A stretch of 64,000 bases of DNA from assembly GCA_026929865.2 (NCBI GenBank), contig CM049400.1, positions 13,522,501 to 13,586,500 of the forward strand. Reading direction: 5' to 3'. Origin of the DNA: Hyperoplus lanceolatus (lineage: Eukaryota > Chordata > Actinopteri > Uranoscopiformes > Ammodytidae). The translations under genes were made by a program, and so were the position numbers. Shown in pieces: positions 11,546-23,605 of the stretch. The notes beneath the pieces are model-generated. The model was given only the letters and a program-made list of their open reading frames with translations. It did no database searches and was not told the origin of the DNA. The stretch's first letter is position 1. Every line of letters begins with the position of its first letter.

Positions 11546-14500
11546 ATGAGGTTAACAACACTGTGCGTATGTGGGATCCTGCTGGCCTTCTCCAGCCTGT
11601 CTTGGACCTCAGCTGACCAAGATGAAGCAGACCTGCCAGGGGATCGTGGATTTGGACCCTGCACTGCAACTCTGATACCCGATGGGCCTTGCAGACTGAG
11701 TCAGGATGGGAGCAGTTGCCCGTACCTGTTCACACTGCCGCCGCTGACTGTCCATTTGCCAATGCAGCTCATTGAGCTGGAGACGATAGTGAAGGATCTG
11801 CAGAAGCTTAAGGACAATGTGGATCAACTGAGGATGATGTGTGCAGATTGTACAGTAAGCCAAACTGAGAGAGAGTGTGGAAAACAAAGAGAGAGAGAGC
11901 ATGAAAAGCTGAATGAGGGTACCGATAGACATAAAGATGAGAGGAAATGGCTAAATGAGAGAAATCCTGAGAGACCGAAAGATTTCAGCCAGGGGTGTGG
12001 GACAAACAGGGTTAAAGAGGAAAAGACTATGGGAGGAAATGGGGACACTGTATCAGAAAAAATCACAACTTTGGAACAGAAAGAGAAAAATAAATTGGAA
12101 GCAGAAAGAGAGGGCAATAAAGAAGTCATAAAAGAAAATTGGAGAGAAGAAGATGACGAAGAAAAAGTGGCAGAAAAAGATGGAAAAAGTCAATCAGAGG
12201 GGGCAAAAAGAAAGGACAAGCCGGGGCAAACAGCAGGTGGAAATGATAGAATAGTGGATTTGGTCCCAAAAAAGGTTGTTGTTAAAAATAATGACTCAGA
12301 GACTAGCAGAAATAAAGAAACTGGAATGGGGAATTCAAATAGTGATCAACAGGGTAAGCCGGAGAATGGAAAAGAGAGAAAGATTACAATCAATATAAAA
12401 AATAGAATGAAAACAGAAGAAAGAGACCATCACGTATGGCAAGATCAGAAAAAGGAAACAGAGAAAAAGACCCAAACTGGAGAAGACAGGGGCAGTGATG
12501 GGATAAAGATGTATGAAGACCCTGGTGAGCATATAAATAAGGGGCAAGAGCAACCCGGGCAGAAGAGGAAAAAGGAAATGGAAAAGGGAATCAAAGTTGA
12601 GCGAAATAATGAGAAATCAGAATGGACTGAAGAAATCGGGCATGCAGAAAAAGAGAAGACCATAAAAGAGGGGGAGGCTGAGGAGGACGGCGAGAGGGAG
12701 ACGGAAAAGGAGATCAAAACAGGAGGAGAAAAAACTACCCAGAGTGTACAGAGAGACAGTGATAGAGAATTAGCATCCAGCGAGGCAATAGAGAGGCCAG
12801 ATTTTGTTTCAATCAGCGTAACTCCTCACTCTACCATTAGTTTAGGGAGGGATGACTTCATGGATTCAAATGAAGCCATAACTATTACGTCATCTATTCC
12901 ATCTCATTCCATCGCAGATGGTAGTCAAAGGAGGACAATAACTGCTGATGGACTACTAACGCAAAGCACAGGCCTTGGAGCAGCTGGCATTTCTGAGCAG
13001 CCAAGTCCAGATGAAAAGGAAGGCTTTGGGACCACAAGTACAACAACAGCGACAATGAGCTCATTGGGTGGTCCTGGACAGCAGATAACCAGTGCCACCA
13101 CTAGCTTCACTTCTATTACTGGCGCAGCAAGACCTGATTCAGGCTTCCAGAGCCGTGTTAGCTCAACTGCATTCCCGAGAGTTGCAAACCGCAACCGCTG
13201 GGCAGCTAAGAGGAACATCAGCTCCAACACTAAAACTGGCATGAAACCTCCACCAGGCCGTGGAGCAAAGCCTGGAGAGAGGCATGGAACCGCAATTAAG
13301 CCTGAAGCTCACCAAAGGCTTAAAAATCTTACGAATGACCGTAAACCTGAACAAGCTCATTTGCTAGACAAAAAAACAAAACATGACCAAAATCAAAAGC
13401 CTCCTCACCAAAATCCCACAAACGACCAGAAAGCTAAACCTGGCAAAGATCCTTACCAAGTTCAAATTCTAAAACCTGACCAAATATCACAACCTGATAA
13501 CTACCCAACTGATCAAGATCTGAAAAAAATTCAAACATCCGAACATGAACCGACAACTGATCGAGACAAGCTACCTATTCAAAAGCCAAAATTTCAACCA
13601 AAATCTACGCTTCCTGTCCAGAGACCAACATTACATCAAAGACCTCAAACTGTAAATGCAACTGGGTCTGACAAAGACCTCCTAACTGAGCAAGATCATG
13701 ACTCTGTTGAGATAGGAATTATTAATGAGAACTCAAAGCCTGGCAAAAAACCGGGTCAAACTCTCCAAACTGACAAGCCTGACCAAAAAAAAAACCTTCA
13801 CAAACAGCTGAAAAGTGAAGAAAAAACTAAAACTGATCAAAGGATTACATTAAACCGATATTTAACACCTGATCGAGAGCCTAAACCTGAAGGAATAGAA
13901 ACGACAAGCCTCACTCCAAAACCTAACCAAACGCCTGTAACAGAATCATTGGAGATTGCTGATGAAGATCCTTCGATCGAGCCTAAGTCTGTCCAGGACC
14001 CAACACCTGGACAAACACCTGATCAAAAGCTTAAACCCAGACAGAAAATACCTAAAATAAACCAAAAGCCTAAACCTGGTGAAGTCCCTCAACCTAATCA
14101 AAAACACATAGAGTTGGCAACAGGCCAAAAGACTAAACCAAATGTGAAGACTAAGCCTGACCAAACCCCAAAAACCAATCAAGGTCTCAAAAAACCTCGG
14201 CCTGACCAAATGCCTAAACTGAAACCCAAACCTGTGCTTGATGAAATCCCTAAAGAAGAATCCAACAAAACATTCAAACCGAGACTGGACCCCAGACACA
14301 GGCAACCAAGCAGACCCACAGTCAAGCCAGGAGCAACACCAGTTCAAAGGCCAAAACCAGCAGTGCAACTAAAACCAAGTCCAAAGACCAAAACCAATTT
14401 AGATCCGCGTCAAACCAGCAGGACCACTTCAGACGGCGTCCAAAACTCTCAAATTGACATGCGGCCAGCATCTGGCTCTGTAAAACTGATTAGTGAAGCG

Positions 14501-16717
14501 ACTCACTCCCCAGGAGAAACAGAGTTCAGTTCAGGCGAGAAGAAAACAAACCCTCTGGGTCCAAAGACCTCAAGCGGCCTAGAGCCTGGACCCTTCCCAA
14601 GCCTTCCCACTCTTTCAGAAGGCTTTACAATGAGCCCAAACAGCAGGATTACGTCTGATCTGAGGCCACATATTTCAGGTCAACCACCATTGATCCCAGT
14701 GACAACAAGACCAAACAACATCATGCGTGGCATCCTCCCTAGCACCAGTCCAGGATCCACAAAGGCAAACCAAGTTTTTAATACTGACTCAAGCTTTCAA
14801 GCGAAGACACTCACCAATGTGGAGAAAACAGTGCCCAGAAAAATTGCAGATACACAAAAAATAATGGTGTCAGTCCTTTTACCAAGTGCCAAAACTACAT
14901 CCACAACCACCCCTGCCCCTTCTGGCCCTGAGCCCCTGGACACCGAATCTTCCACTCCCAGTGCACGTGAGCTGCGTGTGAAAATCAACCAGGTGGCTGC
15001 TTTCTTCGAAAACAGTCCAAAAGGGCACCCAGAGGACAACCAGAGAGGCAACAGGCCTGACAGGACAGACAGCAAACTACCAACATCATCTAAAGGCAAG
15101 ATATATCATATTAAACACTATTGCAGTCATTGATCAAGTTGTCTTTGGATGTCTGCATGCTATACCATAAATACATAATGAAGGTAACTTTATCCAGGAA
15201 TTGTGGTTGTTATTGACAGAGCAAACAATATTGATTTGCACCACCATGTACAAATGTGTTATTGTTTCTTTGTTTAAAAAATTTAACATTATTCACTGCA
15301 CAAAGAAGAAAAAGAGACAATGAAATTCTACAAAAATGTACAACCAAGCTCAAACTAAATATTGTATTTAGTGTTACATCACAATCATAAGGCTGAGGAA
15401 TTGGTGTGCACTTTAAAAAAAAACGAATCGGTATGACCTGAGCTGAAACAATTTTAAGGAAGAGGACAAAACGGTGTACACTGATTGATGATGATGATCT
15501 AAGAGATCATATTTTTACCATAAATTGTGGCTAAAAGAAGGCATTTGTTTGAGCATTGTGATAAAAGATAAAACCCCACCTATACTAACCAGCCTATACT
15601 TGCATTACAACAGGTGGAGGCCGAGAGGATGTTTTATTGGTCCACCTCATTCATCAGAGACTGCTTCTATATTTGTGTTTTTATTTATCAAAACAATCAC
15701 TGGGAAAAGACTGTAGAAAATTTGTTATTTTATAGTTTCAATTTATAAAATCAGAAATTATTATTATTATCCCTCAAATCCAGTGATGTTTTAAATTGCA
15801 TGTTTGTAGGCTATCTACTGTCCAACTTGAATGGTTGCAAAAGTTGTGCACTAAGGTCCAACTTGAAAGGCTGCAAAAGTTGTGCCCGTTGGACCTCACT
15901 CCAGCCGCAAGATGGTCATTGCACCTGCATGATATAAAAGGCAGGACTTTTATAAACTCAGATTGAGAACAGTGTTAAGAATTTCTTCTAATTTTGCTTG
16001 TCTGCAGTTAGCATGGCGAAGAGAGACTGCTCCGACCACCGGCTCAGGGGAGAGGCAAAAAGCGGAGTTTACCTGGTGACCCCTGACCTCCGAGGTAAAA
16101 CCTTCCCGGTCTTCTGTGATATGGAGCTGGGTGGAGGAGGATGGACTGTCCTGCAGCGCAGACAGGATGGCAGCCTGAGCTTCAACCGTACCTGGGCCGA
16201 TTACCGATCAGGCTTCGGGGAGGTGGACGCAACAGAGTTTTGGCTGGGCAACAACATGATTCACATGCTGACCCGGGACAGGGACATGGTGCTGCGCGTG
16301 GAGCTCGTGGACCACGACGGAGTGAGGGCGTATGCAGAGTACGCGCAGTTCAGGGTGGCAAGTGAACGCATGCGCTACAGTCTGACAGTGGACGGGTACT
16401 CGGGTACCGCGGGGGATGCTCTCCGCTTCAGCAAGAGTTACGATCACAACAACAGGGCGTTCACCACCCCTGACAGGGACAACGACCGTTACCCATCAGG
16501 GAACTGCGGGGCTTACTACAGCTCTGGCTGGTGGTTTGATGCCTGCCTGGCTGCAAACCTCAACGGAAGGTACTATGTGGGGACGTACAAAGGAGTCCGG
16601 GATGGGATTTTCTGGGGCACCTGGCATAATATCTCTACAGAGTATTACCCCACCAACGATAGAGGGTCTTTTAAAACTGTCAGCATGATGATCAGACCAA
16701 AGGGCTTTGCGTCATGA
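11546..16717 (+). CDS. fgl2: Fibroleukin-like (fibrinogen-like 2) with giant low-complexity linker
   Basis: Exon 1 is 11546-15095 and exon 2 16008-16717, 1,419 codons; human FGL2 has 439 residues. Residues 1-24 are a signal peptide (MRLTTLCVCGILLAFSS). Residues 35-105 match the FGL2 N-terminus: cysteine spacing GPC..GPC..SSCPY, the TLPPLTVHLP segment, a short coiled coil and CADC. About 310 Lys/Glu-rich, then Ser/Thr-rich, then roughly 400 Lys/Pro/Gln-rich residues with repeated KPDQ/KPGQ-like units follow. The fibrinogen domain (about 1188-1419) has FCDMELGGGGWTVLQRRQDG, the calcium-site stretch DRDNDRYPSGNC and FDACLAANLNG. FGL2 is a secreted or membrane coagulation and immune regulator. 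The exon 1 donor is probably GC (AAAG|GCAAG, phase 1). A GT donor at 14967 is also in phase and would remove 43 residues. I start at ATG 11546; the GTG one codon earlier is not used. Confidence 0.87.
11858..14430 (+). repeat. fgl2: Coding low-complexity expansion (K/E-rich then K/P/Q-rich degenerate repeats)
   Basis: From residue about 105 to 415 the frame is Lys/Glu/Arg-rich with essentially no hydrophobic stretches; from about 565 to 960 it is built from degenerate units around KPDQ, KPGQ, PKPN and QKPK. DNA is A-rich on the coding strand. The frame stays open for about 3.5 kb with no stop, which would be very unlikely without coding selection in such A-rich DNA. It has only one cysteine (near residue 151), so it is probably an extended disordered spacer. 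Confidence 0.8.
15820..15885 (+). repeat. 36-bp tandem duplication upstream of fgl2 exon 2
   Basis: The unit gtccaacttgaa.gg.tgcaaaagttgtgc occurs twice, at about 15820 and 15856, with two or three differences. It lies in the fgl2 intron just before a TATAAAAG motif. Confidence 0.8.
15933..15940 (+). promoter_or_regulatory. TATA-like motif in fgl2 intron, 75 bp before exon 2
   Basis: GATATAAAAGGCAGG reads as a good TATA-box match. It is followed after about 75 bp by exon 2, whose first ATG (16013) is in frame with the fibrinogen domain. This would permit an alternative short transcript encoding the domain alone; no direct evidence. Confidence 0.3.
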
Positions 16718-16813
16718 GCTTTGACTCTCTGCAGGGCATGATGGAAAATAATCATACAGGGTCTAACTAACTACAACCATAAGATCCTTAAAATGCAGTT
16801 AAAGTTACAGTGT

Positions 16814-16819
16814 AATAAA
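16814..16819 (+). promoter_or_regulatory. fgl2: fgl2 polyadenylation signal AATAAA
   Basis: First canonical AATAAA after the fgl2 stop codon, about 100 bp downstream. Confidence 0.6.
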
Positions 16820-16899
16820 CCCTAATTTACTCTGCACACAGTTATAGGACTCTTTTAACACAATGCTGACGCCTTGTGGCGTTTGATACTGCAATATTG

Positions 16900-17595
16900 A
16901 TCTGTTTACAGGGTAATATGACAATAACAGATGATGTAGCCTACAGTTACACAAAAGATTATAGTCTTAACTTAATTTCATAGTATGTTCTTGTTTTTTA
17001 TTTTCATAGCGTTTTAATATTGCATTAGATTTGGGCAGACTCAGAGAGAAGGAAATCCTCTTGGGAAGAGTTATTTTTTCAGTGAAAATAGTCTGAATCT
17101 GAAGGGGTAGCCTATAGCAACACAGACTGATAAGATTGTATTACAGTGTTGGAAAGCCAGTGGATGGTTGATTTGATCTGTTTGAAAATATTGTTTTGTT
17201 AAGAAATATAATAAAATTGATGAATATAATGGTTTTACAATTGTTCCTCTTCCTTTTGTTGAAATAGCCTAATCTGCAAACTAAAGGGCAAAATAACCAA
17301 CATTTTAAATGGTCAAATCAACATTTTCAACAGGAAAGACATGCAAAAACAGGTTTTCAGGACATACTACACTGAGGCAGTAGAAATGTTGAAGCGAACA
17401 AATGGTTCAAAACTCAAATTCCCTACAGCCTTTTTACCTCGCCTATGATTTGCGCAAAAAAAGGGGCGGTACTACTCGGTACTACTGCATTTACACAAGT
17501 TTGCACATCCGGCCTGTCAAGTTACTTGAGTGACGCAGACTGCAACCGGAAGAATATGATTTTGCCTGTAATATAAGACAATAAATGCATTTTTG
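16900..17595. other. Intergenic between fgl2 and fam185a, nothing recognised
   Basis: AT-rich DNA without a recognisable gene or repeat, ending at a trinucleotide repeat. Confidence 0.4.
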
Positions 17596-17599
17596 AATG

Positions 17600-17600
17600 A

Positions 17601-17683
<83 letters not shown>
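17600..17683. repeat. (AAT)n microsatellite
   Basis: About 28 uninterrupted AAT/ATA units. Poly-Tyr or poly-Ile frames on the minus strand are artefacts. Confidence 0.97.
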
Positions 17684-17687
<4 letters not shown>

Positions 17688-18262
17688 GATAAAAGCAAAA
17701 TACATTCAAATCTTACTTTAAAAATGGAAATAGGCCTACATTTCTGAGGTGAAAAGCGAGATTATGCCCTACTGGGTAACACTGTTGAAGGAGTTGCCTT
17801 ATAAACTGGACGAATCTTTCCAAATTAAATGATGTATGATCATTTAATTGAAACTGTTTTATTGAAGTACATATTATATATTATAATAAATATTATTTAT
17901 ATAGTTAGGTGTTATATTTTGGTACAATAATCTCAGCCTAAATAATTGTTACAAAAATATCCTATACATGATTGTGGCATAGGAAGTAGTGACTTTAAAG
18001 TTAATACACCTTACTTCACGAACGTTACTGTGCAGTAAGGGAGCGCAAAGAAAAAATAAAATAAAATCTGGCCATGACCCTTTGGGGGCTACGTGAGTAT
18101 GTATTTATTTATTTCAAAAAGTTGGCACATTTTCATTATTTTAGTTGTGTGTTTATATTGAGTGACCTTAATTTTTTTTCAACAATATTGTTCATAGCCT
18201 ATCATAATTTCCACTTATCACGTGTTTTCTTCTTTTGAACAATTTTACTCTGAAAACGGTTA

Positions 18263-18270
18263 CCGGAAGT
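18263..18270 (+). promoter_or_regulatory. ETS/GABP-type site CCGGAAGT upstream of fam185a
   Basis: A consensus ETS-family site about 150 bp before the fam185a start codon in an otherwise TATA-less region. Such sites are typical of housekeeping and nuclear-encoded mitochondrial gene promoters. Inference from motif and position. Confidence 0.4.
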
Positions 18271-18421
18271 AACTTTGTGCTATAAGTAACAGCTTGACCG
18301 CCTTGAGACAGTCAGTGTTGACTGAATGGAAGCTTGTTTAGCTTTGTTGCTATTGTGTTAATTGGCTGTTACAGCAGCAGAGTGAGGCGCAGACGAGCTG
18401 CTTCATCGGGATGTCATAGAG

Positions 18422-21400
18422 ATGTTTTGGGGCTCAGTATGTCAGCGGGGATGTGTCCGATTTCTCCGCAGCTGGTCCCTTATAGTCCGTCCCTGGACAC
18501 CCACAACCCCCCGCTGCCCTCTACATACGTCAAGGTTCTTCTCCACCTCTGTCTCCTCGAGGTCTCCAACACGTGAGGAGGTAAACCGGCCCCTGAAGCA
18601 GTGGGATCTGGAGGTGAGTCCCTTTTGCACAATAAGGGCACAGCTAAGCTGCAGCATATCCATCCACCCACTGGACCCGCACACCTTCCCCGAGGCTGAC
18701 CGAGCCTTCATCATAGCCCGCGGGACAGACGCAGAGCAGCCGGGGAAGGTCGGTGTGGATAACTTACACATCCACTATGATGACAAGAGAAAAGAGCTTC
18801 TCATCTCAGCCGACAAGATTCACGGGAGCGTCTTGCTTGACGTGGCTGCACCTCTCAAAAGTAGTAAGTGTGTCCTGTGTTCAAAATATCAGATTGTTCT
18901 CAGCTGTTTCCATGATACTGTCTGTCCTGTCCATTGGCTGCCCCTTAATAAATCCCGTTTTAATTTGCTCAGATCTCTTCATTACTACTCGAGGAAACGG
19001 CAACGTGCAAGTGAAGAAAATGGAGTGTGATATCTGCAAGGTGCAGACAGAGAAGGGCAACTGCTTGCTGCACTCTGTCAAGGTATGGTTGGATGACAAC
19101 ATAGTGGAGTCAGTGTCATTGAATATATGGGGGAAAAAAGTATGGCTTCGAAAACCATATTAGTGTTTTCCTAAAACAATAACTAATGTTGTTTTTTCAT
19201 TCTCATTCGTCAATTTAAAATGAAACAACCCCACTAGAGTACTGTTGTAGAGTTGACGATGTGTTCTTTTAGGGTTAAAGAAAAGATATCTCAGACTGAC
19301 TCCTCATTGTCGTTTGTTGGGTCTCAGGGACACGAGGTGGAGGTAAAGTCCAGTGGAGGACACGTTACAGGTGCAGGCACCATCCATGGCAATGTGGACA
19401 TCAGCACATCTGGAGACGGTGTAAGGAGGCGTTCCACCTACACTCAGCAGTCATTAGAGGGCAGCAGGAGCCTGACGACAGGCTCTATCTGAATGTTGTT
19501 ATAGCATTGAGACCACTGATGTGGAGATAAGACTGAAGACTGTTTTACACAGCACATGGTAAAAGTCACGCTGCACTGATTTGTTTTGTTTTCGCAGGCA
19601 GTGGATGTCAAGAAGCTCCAAGGGACCGAAATGAATGTTTCAACAGAACAAGGCCCTCTGAAGATCAAAGCTATCTATGCTGAGTCCAGCTGTGTCTCCT
19701 CCTGCTCTGGGAGAATAGAACTGGGGAATGTGCACGGTGAGCAAACTGCAGCAGCTAATCCTCATGTGTATAAAAGCGCTTCTCTGTCCTCATCTGTATC
19801 AATGAACATTTTAAATCTAATATTTAATCCATTACACTTTTGTCCAAAACCATGACAATTCTTTAATCAATTTGAAGTTCAATGTCACATTCCGTCAACA
19901 TCTGGACAGGAAGAGTGAGTGATTAAACTGCCAACTTTTGATCAATAAACAATTCTCTCTACCAACAGACCTGCTGTGGCCTGCAATTAAAAGTGGAGTC
20001 AGCAAGTCTGGAGAATGCTTGTTGTCAAAATCAATCAATATCTCCTCACAATCTGCTACCTGTCAGTACTTTGTGTTAGCTGAGAAAAAAATCCAGTGTT
20101 AAAACACAGCTTTGGCTCTGTAAATGGGCATGCTGTTAGCTACGGTGAGCCCCCTTTGTTTACATACCAGTTTAAAGAGCCTAGGCTGTGGCTGAACACC
20201 ACATTTCTTTTCAGCACACACACCGAGTATAGACAATAAGCAGATTGTGAGGAGATATTCACTGGTTTTGACAAAAGATTATCTGACAACAAACATTCTC
20301 CAGAATCGCTGACTCTACTTTTAAAACTGATGAAACTATACATCTATTATTAATTTGCAGGCTGCAGCTAGTAGGTCACTCTACTTGTAAGTTCTGAAGT
20401 AAAAAAAAAAAAAAAAAAAACTCTACTGCCCCCGAGCCATTGCAGCACATTGCTGCATTATGTTAATTGGCTGGTAAAGCAGTGTGTTATGTTTCAAACA
20501 GAGTATATTTAAATGTCACATTGCTGTATTTCATCACACATTTTGTACTTGTTTATTTTGGGGTAGCTATTCTTATCCTGGGGGTTAGAAATGAAATCAT
20601 AAAGCCAAACAGCGCTGTGATGTGAAGTGATGAGAAGACATTGCGTCACTCATGTAGAATTTTAATTTCTTCCTGATACAGATGTCCCTCTCATCATAGG
20701 ATACATGGAAACAATTATCTTGTTGACTTCGATGATGCAAGGTTTATGATACCTACAGTCTGGAACATCTGGCAGAGGAAAGCCTCTGTCAAACCAGTAC
20801 ATTCTTTAGTAATTTACAGACACGTCACTGAAAACAATCTGACTGCTAGTCATGTTAGTCGTAACTGACCTTGTGCTTGCATTGATTGAAAGGTAATGCC
20901 AAGGTGACGAACATGTCTGGAGATACAATTATTGGTAAGCAAGCCTTCTCTCTGATTGCACAATGAGCTACGTATGGTATCTATCAGCAGCTGTTGAAAG
21001 CAAAACTCCTGAGGCCTTTCCTTGTTTTTGCAGATGGTTCAAATAGATTCCTGAAGGTTTCCTCTCAGAGTGGAAGCGTGGATGTCTATGTTGGAGACGG
21101 TGGCAGTGCAGAACTCCACAGTCAGGAAGGTATACACACCGTTAAAGAAAAACATTCACCTTTTTTAACCTTTTTTCCCTTGCTGAATACTGCTCTAATC
21201 TGTTGAGCCATATTTTTTGTTTTCCCCTCATCCTTCTGTCCTACGTAGGCGGTGTGTGTGTGCGCGTCCCCTCCTCGTTGAGAGCTGGGGTGGAGCTCTG
21301 CGGAGTCTCGGTGGATATCAGCCCAGAGGTTGTCCTGCATGGAGTAGAAAACAACAAGAGTGAAGGCCAAACCACAGTTACTGGTGAGCCTTTACTTTTC

Positions 21401-21598
21401 ATTACATCACACTCCATGGCAAAGTTTATTAACTTAACACTGAATAACATTCTCTTTACTCTCAACATTCCCTTGTGTCTCTCAGGTTATTTAAATGGAG
21501 AGTCTCCAGTGGACCAGTGGGTGAAAGCTCAGTCAGACCGTGGCTCTGTCAGACTGAAGACACAAAGCTGGTTTGAGTCCCTAAAGTTGGGGAGCTGA
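18422..21598 (+). CDS. fam185a: FAM185A homologue, complete, 8 exons
   Basis: Exons 18422-18863, 18973-19082, 19328-19420, 19598-19736, 20893-20934, 21034-21129, 21249-21383 and 21486-21598 join in frame to 389 residues, close to the human 392. All introns are GT-AG. Conserved segments include QWDLEVSPF, SISIHPLDPHTFP, GTIHGNVDISTSG, MNVSTEQGPLKIKAIYAESS, the glycine-turn repeats expected of a DUF4097-type beta-helix, and the C-terminal QSWFESLKLGS. The first 45 residues are rich in Arg and Ser with no acidic residue, resembling a mitochondrial targeting peptide, which is an inference. Biochemical function is not established. Intron 4 carries a palindromic MITE. It lies next to fbxl13, as in mammals. 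Confidence 0.95.
19987..20324. mobile_element. Palindromic MITE, copy 1 (fam185a intron 4)
   Basis: Ends TTAAAAGTGGAGTCAGC and GCTGACTCTACTTTTAA are inverted repeats. The interior is also largely palindromic (TATCTCCTCACAATCTGC against GCAGATTGTGAGGAGATA, TTTGTTTACATACCAGTTTA). Two further copies lie in dennd5b introns at 53729-54014 and 55045-55348. Confidence 0.85.
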
Positions 21599-21908
21599 GT
21601 TTTGAGCAGCACAACTTCACTTCATAATGCAGCATCACTTTACTTGTGACAGAGACAGATGTTTGTTTACTGTTGCATCTCAAGACTAGATGGCAGTTTT
21701 TCAAACTCTGTCATCAGGATATACTTGTACTTTCAATAAGGACAGTATGTATCATATATATTATTGGACTAGACAAACAGTCTACATGGAGTCTTGAAAA
21801 CATACTGAAAAATACGTTTTTGGTATGTCTACTCAGGATGTGACATATTATCGGGGATTGTATGATTCTGTGTTGTATGTAAATACTAAAAAATATGTAT
21901 TACGTAAA

Positions 21909-21914
21909 AATAAA
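21909..21914 (+). promoter_or_regulatory. fam185a: fam185a polyadenylation signal AATAAA
   Basis: Canonical hexamer about 310 bp after the fam185a stop codon, just before the transposon cluster starting at 21975. Confidence 0.5.
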
Positions 21915-21974
21915 ACCATGTGAAATGCAATTGCAAAGTGTTATTTAAACAATGCATAAACCAAGTATTGTAAT

Positions 21975-23597
21975 TAGGGTTGCAAAATTCCGGGAATTTT
22001 CAAAGTTGGAAACTTTCCATGGGAATTAACGGGAATTTATGGGAATTAACGGGAATTTTGGGAATTAACGGGAATAAACGGGAATTTACTAAATTTAAAG
22101 CAACCCAATGCACTAAATTCACCCAACTATGTTATTTCAGTCCAGACAAACGTTCTAGACTGTAAAAACAGTTTTTTACACAAAGTTTTAATATATTTAT
22201 GAACATTTAATTTCAAATCAGATTGTTTTTTAAAGTTTATTGAGACACCCAACTTGATATCATAAATTTGTTTTTGCTAGACCAGGTTTACAGAGGCTTA
22301 AACTGTGATTTTAAATATAGTTGGGGACAATATATTTTAGCATAATCTTGACTAAAACAACCAGATTTTATGCAAGTACACTAGGCAAATTGCACATAGC
22401 ACACATCATACTGCAGGGGTACTGAGGCCACACCCCCTACATGCACTGTGCATTCCTCCATCACATGGGGGGCATTTGACTTTATTCATTGAATGGGTGG
22501 AGTCAGACCCCATGGGTCAGACAGATGAATAACATTTTACTCAACATGCATCTTTTTGTTGTTCAGGGAAATTATTGATTGTTCATAAAATAATCAAAAC
22601 TTGATAAAGTTCTTCTTACAAATTGGGGAGAGTGGCCTAAGTTGTGCCAGTGGGCAACTTGTGCCACCCATTGTTTCTAGATAACCATAGAAGAAATTGG
22701 AAATGTGACCACATATTTAAGAAGAGCCATCCATTTGACTCATCCTGTAAAGAAGGGAGAAACATGGAATAAGATATAAGCACATTTAAGCTAAAAAAAA
22801 CTGTGTTTTGCCTTTCAAAGTAAAATTTCCATGATCAAGGTTTTTTGATTATTGTGTCTGAACAATTATAGACAAGTTTGAAAACATTTGACACATGTTT
22901 TAGTGCTTTAGTATGCTACACTTTGTGTCTATATAGTTAGGACGATGTCAGCCCTAAACTGCTGCATCATGCTTATTATCCAAAATTCTGGGGTTGAGGT
23001 GATTTGTGCCAAAGAGCCTAGGTGAGTTTTAAGTAAGTGGAGTAAGTAATGGATGTGTCTTGCAATACAGTTTATGAGATATATATCAATGGCACAATTT
23101 ACCCCATGGTATTTTCTCCAATGGCACAACTTACACCACAGCGGGGGCAAGTTGTGCCACAAGACAACTTTTTTCCGAAAGCTATATTTCGTCAACAGTT
23201 TATTCCAGATCCAAAGTTTTTATTGTCGGGGATGCACAACACCCTGAAATATATGTATATATTTGAGTTGGAGACTTTACTGTCAAGGCCTCACTTTAAA
23301 GTCACTTTGAGTAAAAAGTGGCACAACTTAGGCCACTCTCCCCTAAATCTGTTCAAATGTAATGTTTTTTTAATTGTATTATTTTGCATGGATGTCTGCC
23401 TATGAACAAACATAATGTTTAAATGTTTAGATTTATGTTTGTATGAAAAAAAAATCATTTAAGTTACCGCCATTTAGTTAATTCCTATAATTTCCAATTT
23501 TGAATATTCCCAAAATTCCCGAGCGAAAGTTCCCGTGGAAAGTTTCCGGAAACTTTCTGGTAATTTACCGGAAACTTTCCACCCCTTTGCAACCCTA
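21975..23597. mobile_element. hAT-like non-autonomous DNA transposon with exact 8-bp target duplication
   Basis: Ends TAGGGTTGCAAA and TTTGCAACCCTA are inverted. They are flanked by ATTGTAAT at 21967-21974 and again at 23598-23605, an exact 8-bp target-site duplication, diagnostic of the hAT superfamily class. Subterminal regions carry many GGGAATT and GGAAACTTTCC motifs, likely transposase-binding repeats. No transposase frame remains. A second inverted-repeat element (22625-23343) is inserted inside. Confidence 0.88.
22625..23343. mobile_element. Nested Tc1-like MITE with perfect 25-bp inverted repeats
   Basis: GGGGAGAGTGGCCTAAGTTG (first 20 bases of the repeat) at 22625 is matched by the exact reverse complement ending at 23343. 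It is 719 bp long and has no coding capacity. It is a deletion relative of the element at 59523-60795, which shares nearly all of its sequence. Confidence 0.88.
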
Positions 23598-23605
23598 ATT
23601 GTAAT

